DNA of 64,000 nt from Postechiella sp039985655 (GTDB taxonomy: Bacteria > Bacteroidota > Bacteroidia > Flavobacteriales > Flavobacteriaceae). The notes below the pieces were generated by a model, which was not told where the DNA came from, ran no database searches, and saw nothing but the letters and a program-made list of their open reading frames with translations. Shown here piece after piece: positions 45,121 through 53,600 of this stretch (position 1 is its first letter; each line of letters begins with the position of its first letter). The stretch spans positions 62,001 through 126,000 of the forward strand of contig JBDWSF010000002.1 of the NCBI GenBank assembly GCA_039985655.1, in the 5' to 3' direction. Both the position numbers and the translations under genes were made by a program.

Positions 45121-47073
45121 TTACGCATCAATATTTGCATAAATCGCATTCTTTTCAATAAACTCTCTACGTGGTGGCACCTCATCCCCCATTAACATAG
45201 AGAAAACCCTATCAGCTTCTGTTCCATTTTCAATCTGCACTAAACGCATCGTTCTAAACTCAGGATTCATCGTTGTATCCCATAATTGTTCAGCGTTCAT
45301 TTCACCAAGACCTTTATAACGTTGTATTTTAGATCCGTCTCCAAATTCTGAAACAATAGAATCACGTTCTTCATCAGACCATGCATATTGTTTTTTAGCA
45401 CCACGTTTTACTAAATATAATGGTGGCGTTGCAATATAAATATGTCCGTTTTCAATTAATTCCTTCATAAACCTAAAGAAGAATGTTAATATTAAAGTAG
45501 CAATGTGGCTACCATCAATATCGGCATCACACATAATCACGACTTTATGGTAACGTAATTTTGAAAGGTTTAAAGCTTTACTATCTTCTTCTGTTCCTAT
45601 GGTAACACCCAAAGCTGTAAATATGTTTTTAATCTCTTCGTTTTCAAAAACTTTGTGAACCATCGCTTTTTCAACATTCAAGATCTTCCCTCGCAATGGA
45701 AGAATAGCTTGAAATGCTCTATCACGACCTTGTTTAGCAGTTCCACCCGCCGAATCTCCCTCGACAAGGAATACTTCACATTTCTCAGGATCTTGTTCTG
45801 AACAATCTGATAGTTTACCAGGTAACCCCCCAATACTCATAACCGTTTTACGCTGTACCATATCACGCGCTTTTTGTGCGGCATGACGGGCTTGCGCTGC
45901 TAAGATTACTTTCTGAACAATAGTTTTAGCATCGTCTGGATTTTCTTCTAAATAATCAGTTAGCATTTCTGAAACGGATTGACTTACCGCTGCTGATACT
46001 TCTCTGTTTCCTAATTTCGTTTTCGTTTGCCCTTCAAATTGTGGTTCTTGAACTTTTACCGAAATGATAGCCGTTAATCCCTCACGGAAATCATCCCCAG
46101 CAATATCAAACTTTAAGTTTTTTAATAAACCAGATTCATCAGCATACTTTTTAAGGGTATGTGTTAAACCACGACGAAAACCAGAAAGATGTGTACCTCC
46201 TTCATGGGTATTGATATTATTTACATAAGAATGTAAATTTTCCGAGTACGATGTATTATAAATCATAGCAACCTCTACTGGTACACCATTCTTTTCTCCT
46301 TCAAAAGCAATAACATCTTTCATTAATGGCTCACGAGTTGCATCTAAATACTTGATAAATTCCTTAAGACCTTCTGTAGAATGAAATGTTTCCCCTTCAA
46401 ACTCTCCATCTTCTTTTGTCGTTCTTTTATCAACTAAATGAACTGTAATGCCTTTATTTAAATATGCTAATTCACGTAAACGACTTGCCAACGTATCATA
46501 ACTATACTCTAAAGACTGGGTAAAAATAGTATCGTCTGGCTTAAACGTAACCGTCGTACCTCTTTTATCCGTCGTTCCTATTTTCTTAACAGGATGTAAC
46601 GCTTTACCACGCTCATATTCTTGTTCCCAAATTTCGCCTTCTCTATAAACCGTCGCTTTTAAACTTGCCGATAATGCATTAACACAACTTACACCAACAC
46701 CGTGCAATCCTCCAGAAACCTTATAAGAATCTTTATCGAACTTACCACCAGCACCAATTTTAGTCATTACAACCTCAAGCGCAGAAACACCTTCTTTTTT
46801 GTGTAATCCTACAGGAATACCACGACCATCATCCTCAGTAGTAATCGAGTTATCTTCATTAATAATAACGGTAATATTATTACAATGCCCCGCTAAAGCT
46901 TCATCAATTGAGTTATCTACAACTTCATATACTAAATGATGTAAACCACGTGTTCCGACATCTCCAATATACATGGAAGGACGCATACGCACATGCTCCA
47001 TACCTTCTAGGGCCTGAATACTATCTGCTGAATAATTATGCTCGTTAAATAATTCTTTTTTTTCTTCGCTCAT
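45121..47073 (-). CDS. gyrB: DNA gyrase subunit B
   Basis: ATPase and TOPRIM subunit of gyrase, which introduces negative supercoils. The 650 residues contain the GHKL ATPase motifs VYEVVDNSIDEALAG, DDGRGIPVG and SGGLHGVG, the transducer domain, the TOPRIM motif EGDSAGGTAKQGRDR with MCDADIDGSHI, and the C-terminal IQRYKGLGEMNAEQLWDTT. The length and QRYKGLGEM-type end fit GyrB rather than ParE. The 165-residue insertion of Gram-negative gamma-proteobacterial GyrB is absent. Confidence 0.95.
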   Translation of the reverse strand: MSEEKKELFNEHNYSADSIQALEGMEHVRMRPSMYIGDVGTRGLHHLVYEVVDNSIDEALAGHCNNITVIINEDNSITTEDDGRGIPVGLHKKEGVSALEVVMTKIGAGGKFDKDSYKVSGGLHGVGVSCVNALSASLKATVYREGEIWEQEYERGKALHPVKKIGTTDKRGTTVTFKPDDTIFTQSLEYSYDTLASRLRELAYLNKGITVHLVDKRTTKEDGEFEGETFHSTEGLKEFIKYLDATREPLMKDVIAFEGEKNGVPVEVAMIYNTSYSENLHSYVNNINTHEGGTHLSGFRRGLTHTLKKYADESGLLKNLKFDIAGDDFREGLTAIISVKVQEPQFEGQTKTKLGNREVSAAVSQSVSEMLTDYLEENPDDAKTIVQKVILAAQARHAAQKARDMVQRKTVMSIGGLPGKLSDCSEQDPEKCEVFLVEGDSAGGTAKQGRDRAFQAILPLRGKILNVEKAMVHKVFENEEIKNIFTALGVTIGTEEDSKALNLSKLRYHKVVIMCDADIDGSHIATLILTFFFRFMKELIENGHIYIATPPLYLVKRGAKKQYAWSDEERDSIVSEFGDGSKIQRYKGLGEMNAEQLWDTTMNPEFRTMRLVQIENGTEADRVFSMLMGDEVPPRREFIEKNAIYANIDA

Positions 47074-47732
47074 ATTATTATATGTCTATAATTTAAGTTT
47101 CGTTTTATTTCATAAAAAAATGACACTACTGCATCATTTTTTATTACTATCAAATATACGAATTATAAAAACGCTTAAAAAGACTCTTAACGAGTTTATT
47201 CAATAATTATTAACAATTGTTAGTTTCTTTAAAAACGGCTTAAATCATCTAAAAACAACTTTAAATCAAATTTCAAGTTTTATAATTCATCTTCAAAAAA
47301 CAAAAAAATTTAAAAAACGCTTAGAGTTCATTATTCAGTTATACCGAATATCATTTTTATCAAAAAAGAAGAATTTATTTAAACAAAAGCAATCGATTAA
47401 TAGTCAACATATTCTATTTTAAAAATTAATTGATCTCACGTTTGTTCTTGTTTTTTGTTATTGAATATTTTAGTTTGTTTGTACTTTAACCCTCCTAATT
47501 TCGATTGAAATCGAAATTGTCCTCCCTTTTAAAACAAAAAGGGAAGAGTTGGTTTTGTTGATATTTTTTTTTGTGAAATACGAACTCGACAAGGACAAAT
47601 GAACATTGTTTATTTGACATGGATTACACAGATTATCGCGGATTATTTACTGTTGTGGCTTCTTTTTTGTTCTCCGAGTAAACATTCTTCTTTTTTATCA
47701 ATTATTTTAATCTTTTACAGATTAAATATCAA
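47074..47732. other. Gene-free AT-rich region with hairpins
   Basis: No credible ORF. It includes the gyrB upstream region, a perfect inverted repeat AATTTCGATT-GA-AATCGAAATT near 47497-47518, CCCTTTT/AAAAGGG shortly after it, and ATGGATTACACAGATTATCG near 47618, a motif I associate with dispersed repeats of Bacteroidota. It reads as a graveyard of small repeats between gyrB and the accessory genes at 47.87 kb. Confidence 0.45.
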
Positions 47733-47808
47733 CTTGACTTTGTAAAAAATTTCAGCTACCTTCGTTTAACGTTGGATATAAAATATTAAAACGATTTCAT
47801 ATTCGACA
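47733..47808. repeat. Dispersed repeat, copy 2 (related copy at 12345)
   Basis: Begins CTTGACTTTGTAAAAAATTT and continues CAGCTACCTTCGTTTAACG. It matches 12345-12420 with few differences. GTTTAAC at 47764-47770 is in the same relative place as the attC-like R'' core of copy 1. The right-hand core is degraded here (ATTAGCT near 47813). Confidence 0.8.
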
Positions 47809-47869
47809 AATACATTAGCTGTCAGACGAAAACGTAACTCAATTCTGACAAATAAAAACATTAAAAAAC

Positions 47870-48265
47870 ATGCCATTAGTAAGAATAAGTTTACCAAATA
47901 AATTCACAAAGAAAACAAAGGATGATATCTCGATTTCTGTTCATAAATCATTGATTAAAGAATTTAATATTCCTGAAAATGATTATTTCCATATTATTGA
48001 AGAATTAGAGTCTGAGCAAATTAAATACCCAGAAAAGTATTTAGAAATTCAACATACCTCAGATATTATTTATGTTCAAATTATTGCTGGACAAGGACGG
48101 ACATTAGAACAAAAAAAGAAACTGTATCATGAAATTGCCACTCAAGTAAGTTCTTCAAGCTCAATCACCAAAAATAATGTAATAATTACACTCCTTGAAA
48201 ATAACGGAAGAGAAGACTGGTCCTTTGGTAACGGAGAAATTCAAGAACCTAAACACTTGAAATAA
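47870..48265 (+). CDS. Tautomerase-family protein
   Basis: 131 residues of the 4-oxalocrotonate tautomerase superfamily (Tautomerase_2 group). The catalytic N-terminal proline is in place (MPLVRISLPNKFTKK). LEIQHTSDIIYVQIIAGQGRTLEQKKKLYHEIA matches the second beta-alpha-beta unit, and NNVIITLLENNGREDWSFGNG the end. The substrate is unknown. It stands behind the dispersed repeat shared with the 12.4-kb accessory gene and is followed without a gap by a broken cupin gene, so the two may have travelled together. Confidence 0.85.
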   Translation: MPLVRISLPNKFTKKTKDDISISVHKSLIKEFNIPENDYFHIIEELESEQIKYPEKYLEIQHTSDIIYVQIIAGQGRTLEQKKKLYHEIATQVSSSSSITKNNVIITLLENNGREDWSFGNGEIQEPKHLK

Positions 48266-48477
48266 ATGAAAATATCGAATATTGACAAAACATTAAACAA
48301 CGTAGTGCAAGATAAAAAGTAGGCGTAAAACTTGCTTTTTTAACAGGAGATGAGGACATGTCCGTTTTTGCAATTGAGTTAAAAAGAGGTCAATTTATTC
48401 CTGCTCATTATCATAAAATAGGAATTGAAGCCTACTTTATCTTGTTTGGTGAAGGAATTGTATCAATAGGAAAATAA
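48266..48477 (+). pseudogene. Cupin-domain protein, frameshifted
   Basis: The ATG at 48266 directly follows the tautomerase stop codon. It gives MKISNIDKTLNNVVQDKK and then a stop. Shifting frame near 48320 restores a reading that continues GVKLAFLTGDEDMSVFAIEL, RGQFIPAHYHKIGIEAYFIL and FGEGIVSIGK to the TAA at 48475. PAHYHK with an acidic residue downstream is the cupin metal motif. It is about 70 residues in all and also looks truncated at the C-terminus. Probably once co-transcribed with the tautomerase gene. Confidence 0.7.
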
Positions 48478-48551
48478 ATAGAGAGCAATTAGTTTGAGAA
48501 TACTGGGAAACACAAAAACAATTACAGTTAAAACTATAAGCTAGTAAACAG

Positions 48552-48642
48552 ATGCGTTAAGGATTGCAGTGGAAAGCCCACAGCTCGACGAAGGAGATGC
48601 GAGGACTTGAAATGAAAAGCCTGACCCGCAGGGGAACGTCCA
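48552..48642. repeat. Conserved structured intergenic repeat (GGAAAGCCC...GACCCGCAGGGGAAC)
   Basis: The segment GGATTGCAGTGGAAAGCCC, a variable middle containing CGACGAAGGAGATGCGAGGA, then GAAAAGCCTGACCC and GCAGGGGAACGTCC. Its GC content is far above that of the surroundings. I recognise the layout from flavobacterial intergenic regions, where it recurs. It may be a REP-like element or structured RNA; nothing here decides. Confidence 0.55.
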
Positions 48643-48844
48643 AATTATTTTTACGCTCATTTTAAAACTCAAAGCATTTAAAATTCGTGGCTAAATGTTT
48701 TTCTGCACAACCAAATCAATACACATAAAAACGCTATTCTCGACAATACCTTATAAACTTTCAAATTAATATTAGCTTTTTTAATAATATGATAATATAG
48801 AATAGGTTATATCAAAAAATGATGTGTAGTCTATTTATTCTATT

Positions 48845-48852
48845 TATATTTG
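48845..48852 (+). promoter_or_regulatory. -7 promoter element of the gat operon leader
   Basis: TATATTTG is an exact TAnnTTTG match. Transcription would then begin near 48858-48860, about ten bases before the leader-peptide ATG. The -33 region (TGTG near 48823) is only a partial match. Confidence 0.55.
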
Positions 48853-48868
48853 GGCAGATAAAAAAACA

Positions 48869-48916
48869 ATGATAAATAATAACAACACTAATAATTTCAA
48901 TAATCCTAATTGCTAG
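48869..48916 (+). CDS. Asn-rich leader peptide of an attenuator
   Basis: A 15-codon ORF, MINNNNTNNFNNPNC, ending in TAG. Nine of its codons are Asn (AAT or AAC): 3-6, 8, 9, 11, 12 and 14. The ATG follows an A-rich stretch, as usual in this phylum, and lies about 17 bp after a promoter-like TATATTTG. The stop codon is two bases before the first of three mutually complementary segments that end in an intrinsic terminator. This is the arrangement of the trp, his and leu leader peptides, here with Asn as the sensed amino acid. The downstream operon makes Asn-tRNA, which fits. The peptide itself presumably has no function beyond sensing. Confidence 0.8.
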   Translation: MINNNNTNNFNNPNC

Positions 48917-48918
48917 GG

Positions 48919-48981
48919 TTGGAAGGTTGTTGTTTAAACATATATAAATAAAGCCTTCCAAATTTTGGAAGGTTTTTTTTT
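48919..48981 (+). promoter_or_regulatory. Transcription attenuator: antiterminator/terminator switch
   Basis: Segment 2, TTGGAAGG (48919-48926), can pair with segment 3, CCTTCCAA (48954-48961), giving an antiterminator. Segment 3 can instead pair with segment 4, TTGGAAGG (48965-48972), giving an 8-bp hairpin with a 3-nt loop followed by nine T (48973-48981), a textbook terminator. Segments 2 and 4 are identical, so the two structures exclude each other. A ribosome at the leader stop codon would cover segment 2 and allow termination. A ribosome stalled on upstream Asn codons would leave segment 2 free and give read-through. Confidence 0.8.
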
Positions 48982-49023
48982 GAGATTGTTTTAAAGTAAT
49001 CTCGCTAATCAAAAATTGAAGAC

Positions 49024-49293
49024 ATGAGTAAAATTATGACAGTCGACATCTTGTCGAGTATTAAAGGAGCACAGCCCTCTGAGGCCGTTAGCAAATTATT
49101 TGATGTGATTAAAAATGCGCATCCAACAACTAATAATTCTTTTAATAACGCGAATAATAATGCGGTGTCTTTATCAGATTTAAGAGATGATGTTGTTATT
49201 GAAAGTTCGGCAATAGAAAAACAAATTATTAAAGAAAACTTTCCGAACGAAAAAAACGGATTTCTAGTCGTATCTAAAGTTATAGAAGAATAA
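49024..49293 (+). CDS. gatC: Divergent GatC-like subunit
   Basis: An 89-residue protein immediately upstream of gatA (1-bp gap). The C-terminal half fits GatC: LSDLRDDVV corresponds to the family LREDVV motif, and ENFPNEKNGFLVVSKVIE to the closing NAP...F.VPKVIE. The N-terminal helical part is poorly conserved, and the middle holds an Asn-rich tract (residues 37-46, seven Asn in ten). GatC is a small chaperone-like subunit that wraps GatA and GatB. An alternative start is Met5 at 49036. The assignment rests on motif and position and is moderately sure; a canonical gatC elsewhere would argue against it. Confidence 0.65.
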   Translation: MSKIMTVDILSSIKGAQPSEAVSKLFDVIKNAHPTTNNSFNNANNNAVSLSDLRDDVVIESSAIEKQIIKENFPNEKNGFLVVSKVIEE

Positions 49294-49294
49294 T

Positions 49295-50695
49295 ATGGAT
49301 TCTCAAATAAAACACATACACCAGCAGTTGGTGGATAAAAAAATAACGTGTACCGCTTTAGTACAAGGTCGATTGGATTTACTAAAACAAAATACACATA
49401 ATACGGTTAATTCGCTTTTAGATACTACAGCATTAAAATTGGCTGCAAAAGTAGATGCTAAAATAGCTCATGGCGAAACTATTGGTTTGCTTGAAGGTAT
49501 TCCGTTTGGAATAAAAGATGTGTATATGGTTCAAGGCACCTACACAACAGCGAGCTCAGATTTATTAAAAAATTATAAATCGGCTTACACAGCAACGGCT
49601 ATTCAAAAATTATTGGATGCTGGCGCCATTCCTTTGGTAAAAGAAAACTGTGATAGTTTTGGTCATGGATCATCTAGTGAAAACACCATTTTTGGAGCGG
49701 TTAAAAATGCTATCAACCCCCATTTAGTTGGTGGTGGTTCTAGCGGCGGTTCTGCTGTAAACGTTGCTAAAGATTACACCGTGTTTTCTATTGGTGGCGA
49801 TACTGGTGGTTCTGTGCGTCAACCCGCAGGTTACAATAATATCTATGGTTTAAAACCGACTTACGGACGTATTTCACGTTTCGGATTAATGGCATACGCA
49901 TCGTCTACAGATTGTGTTGGTCCTTTAGCAAAATCTATCGAAGATATTAGAATTGTGCTGAATGTGATGAGTGGTAAAGATGTTAAAGATCAAACGACTT
50001 ACGCTTCCGCGGAAATAAAAGATGACAGTATTTCAAATTCCGAAGGCATTAAAACAATCGGGTATTTTAAAAACTTTATTGAAAGTGACGCTATTGATGC
50101 TCAAGTTAAATCTGATTTTTTAGATGCTATTGAAAAAATAAAAGCCAAAGGCATTGAAGTGAAAGCACTCGATTTCTTAGAAGCTAATACGTTAGTTTCT
50201 ACTTATTATACTTTGGCTATGGCAGAAACGGCCTCTAACCTATCGCGTTTAGATGGTACAAATTATGGTGAACGTATTGAATCTGGAACTTTAAAAGAAA
50301 CTTATTCAGTAACCCGTTCTGAAAATTTCTCTGAAGAATCAAAACGCAGAATTGTTGGTGGAAACCAAGTATTATCTCAAGGTTTTTCTGATGAAATTTA
50401 CCTAAAAGGATTAGCGCTTAGAGATCAAATTTCTGAGAATTTCGAAAAAGATTTTAATGAAGTTGATATTATCCTTTCGCCAGTTACACCAAGCACTCCT
50501 CCAAAAATTGGAGACAGTTTAAAAGACCCACATGCCATGTACTTATCTGATGCCTACACGGTTGGTTTTAGCTTAGGGCAATTACCAACACTTACGGTAC
50601 CACAAGGCACAGCAACTGGTTTACAAATTAGTGCTGCAAAAAATAATGATGAACTTGTTTTGAAGTTTGCTAACTTCCTAAAAGACACGATATAA
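49295..50695 (+). CDS. gatA: Asp-tRNA(Asn)/Glu-tRNA(Gln) amidotransferase subunit GatA
   Basis: Amidase-signature subunit that frees ammonia from glutamine for transamidation of misacylated tRNA. The 466 residues show the Ser-cisSer-Lys triad as Lys74 (FGIKDVY), Ser149 (GGSSGGSA) and Ser173 (DTGGSVRQPAG). Their spacing matches that known for GatA of Staphylococcus aureus (79/154/178). YGLKPTYGRISRFGLMAYASS is strongly GatA-like. Its stop codon overlaps the ATG of the next gene by 1 bp (TAATG), so translation is coupled. Part of the attenuator-controlled operon. Confidence 0.93.
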   Translation: MDSQIKHIHQQLVDKKITCTALVQGRLDLLKQNTHNTVNSLLDTTALKLAAKVDAKIAHGETIGLLEGIPFGIKDVYMVQGTYTTASSDLLKNYKSAYTATAIQKLLDAGAIPLVKENCDSFGHGSSSENTIFGAVKNAINPHLVGGGSSGGSAVNVAKDYTVFSIGGDTGGSVRQPAGYNNIYGLKPTYGRISRFGLMAYASSTDCVGPLAKSIEDIRIVLNVMSGKDVKDQTTYASAEIKDDSISNSEGIKTIGYFKNFIESDAIDAQVKSDFLDAIEKIKAKGIEVKALDFLEANTLVSTYYTLAMAETASNLSRLDGTNYGERIESGTLKETYSVTRSENFSEESKRRIVGGNQVLSQGFSDEIYLKGLALRDQISENFEKDFNEVDIILSPVTPSTPPKIGDSLKDPHAMYLSDAYTVGFSLGQLPTLTVPQGTATGLQISAAKNNDELVLKFANFLKDTI

Positions 50696-53600
50696 TGGAT
50701 TTAGAACAATTAAACGAAGCGCTTAAAGCTCACGAATTAGAATTGGTAATCGGAATTGAAACTCATGTCCGTTTAAATACCAAAACCAAATTATTTTGTT
50801 CTTGTCCAAATCAAGAAATTGATACACCTAACGAAAATATCTGTTCGGTGTGTACGGGACAAATGGGTGTTTTACCGTCTATTAATAAAGAAGCGATTAC
50901 AAAGGCGATTTATTTTGGTAAAGCTGTTAAATCGACTTTTGAAAACGAGACTATTTCTTGGGATCGTAAACATTACGAATATCCAGACAATCCGAAAAAC
51001 ATACAAATTACGCAGTTTCATAATCCTGTGATTCCTGACGGACAAGTCTCTTGTTACCGTAATGATGGGTCTCAGTTTACTGTAAACCTAACGCAGGTTC
51101 ATATCGAAGAAGATGCTGCTAAATTAATGCACGAAAAGAAAACCTCTTTAGTCGATTTTAATAAAGCAGGCGTACCGCTTATTGAAATCGTTACAGAACC
51201 TTGTATTCGTCATATCGAAGATGCATCAACCTATGCACAATACATTCAGCGTATAGTCCAAAATTTAAAAATATCTGAGGCTAACCTTGAAAAAGGAGAG
51301 TTTAAATCGGATGTTTCTGTATCGCTTCGTAAAAAGCATACTTACGAATTAAATCCACGTACCGAAATTAAAAACTTAAACTCGTTTAAGTTTATGGTGG
51401 ATGCTTTAAAAGAAGAAATTGAGAAACAATTAAACTACTTTTTAGAGCACAAAGAATTTAGACAAGACCAAACCACGGTTTTATGGGATGCTGAATTGAA
51501 GCAAACCAAAACCATGCGTAAAAAAGAATTTGAAGCGGATTACCGTTTTATTTCTGAACCAGATTTGCCTTTCGTAAATATTAAAGATGTTGTGGAGTCT
51601 ATTGATGTCGATTTAAGCACGCTGCCTTACGCCGTTGAATCTATTTTAATTAAAGGAGGTGTATTACCGCAAGATGCTAAATTCTTTACTGCAGATTCGT
51701 TACGTTCGGAAACTTTTGTAGCTATAAATAACGAAATTAGAGATCCATCTTTTGTTGCTAAAACATTAGTAAATAATATTGGTGCTGATGATTATGCCGA
51801 TATACATAGAATAGAACATCTTATTGAAATATTCCAACTTTTTAAAGATGAAAAAATAACATCGGTTTTAGTTCAAAACGCCATTACTTCATATTTAAAA
51901 GATAGAAGTTTTGATTACAATAAATATTTTGAAGACAACACCATTTCTGAATCTCAGATTGGAGATGCTATTCAAAAAGTAATTTCAGAAAATGAAGCCG
52001 TTGCTAATGACATCAAAGGCGGCAACCAAGGAAAAGCAGGTATTCTTGTTGGGAAAGTGATTGCTATTATTGGTAAAGGTGCTTCAGGAAAAGTGATTCG
52101 TCAAGGGATTTTGGATGCGCTTGCCGGAAAAGAAGTTGGAAGCACGAAAAACGAAGCGAGCAACAGTGGCGAGCAAAAAGCAAAAGGCCAAGAGCCAAGA
52201 GCCAATGAAGAAGAAATACTTCCAGAGATTCCATTAATCATTAAAGAAGAATATCGAACACATAAAATATCCGATTTATCGGAAAGCTCAATTTCAGAAA
52301 CAGTAACGCTTGCCGGTTGGGTATCTAGTGTACGTGATCATGGTGAATTGATGTTTATTGATTTACGAGATTCTAGTAACGAGATTTTTCAAGTCCGATT
52401 AAGTAGAGAGTCTTTTGCTAATCTAGACGATCTTGTAAAGTTAAAACCAGAATCGGTAATTACCGTTACAGGAACCGTTGTACAGCGTAAAGAAGACGAT
52501 TATAATGCATCGCTTCGCGCAGGAACGATAGAATTAGAAACCTCTGATTTAGATATCTTAAACCTATCTAAAACCTTGCCTTTCGAAATTAAAAGAGCAA
52601 CAAAAACAAATGAATCTGTACGTTTTCAATATAAATATCTAGATCATAGAAATGATGATGTTCGTAGAGCCATGATCAATCGTCACAAAGTGATTAAATT
52701 GATGCGTGATATTTTAGACGATCAAGAATTTATAGAAGTAGAAACACCAATATTAACTGCTGGTACTGATGAAGGTGCTAGAGAATTTATTGTACCTACG
52801 CGTAAAAAAGCGGGATCTTTCTATACATTACCACAAGCACCTCAACAATTCAAACAAATTTTGATGGTGTCTGGGTATGAGAAATATTTCCAAATAGCGC
52901 GTTGTTTTAGAGATGAAGATTCTCGTGGCGATCGTCAACCAGAATTCACACAATTAGATATTGAAATGGCGTACGCCAGTATGCAACAAATTATAGATTT
53001 GAACACCACCATGTTCAATGACATTGTTAAGAAAATATACGGCAAAAAATGGATTTTACATCCGTTTGAAGTCATTACCTATAAAGATGCGATGGATAAA
53101 TATGGTTGTGATAGACCAGATTTACGTTTCGGATTACAAATGCAAGACATTACTGAAATTGTAAAAGAAACAACCTTCCAAGTATTTAGTAAACCTATAG
53201 ACGATGGTGGAATTGTAAAATGCATCAAAGTATCCAAAGAGGAACAAGGTAAAAAGCGTTTATCTAAAGGTCAGATTGAAAAATTGACAGCTACGGCACA
53301 ACAACATGGCTTAGGTGGTTTAGCTTATATTATTGTTAATGAAAACGATTTACAATCACCAATCATTAAATTTTTAGGTGAAGACATTGCTTCTGGAATT
53401 ATTACTGCAACAAACGCGCAAGTTGGAGATATTGTATTCTTTTCTGCTGCCGATTATGACACAGCTAATAAAGCGTTAGATGCTGTTAGACAAGAATTAG
53501 GTGCGATGCTTAGATTAATTAATCCAAAGGAGTTAAGACCTGCTTGGGTTGTAGATTTCCCAATGTTTGAAAAAACAGACGAAGGCCGTTGGACATTTAC

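Noticed and set aside
48812..49012. 66-codon minus-strand ORF covering the gat leader region
   Set aside because: It exists because the AT-rich leader lacks stops on that strand. The plus strand shows promoter, Asn leader and terminator, which explain the sequence better.
49005..49397. 130-codon minus-strand ORF over the gatC-like gene
   Set aside because: Antisense to two genes of a clear operon, with no domain.
50819..51031. 70-codon plus-strand ORF in another frame of gatB
   Set aside because: Out-of-frame shadow within a conserved GatB sequence.
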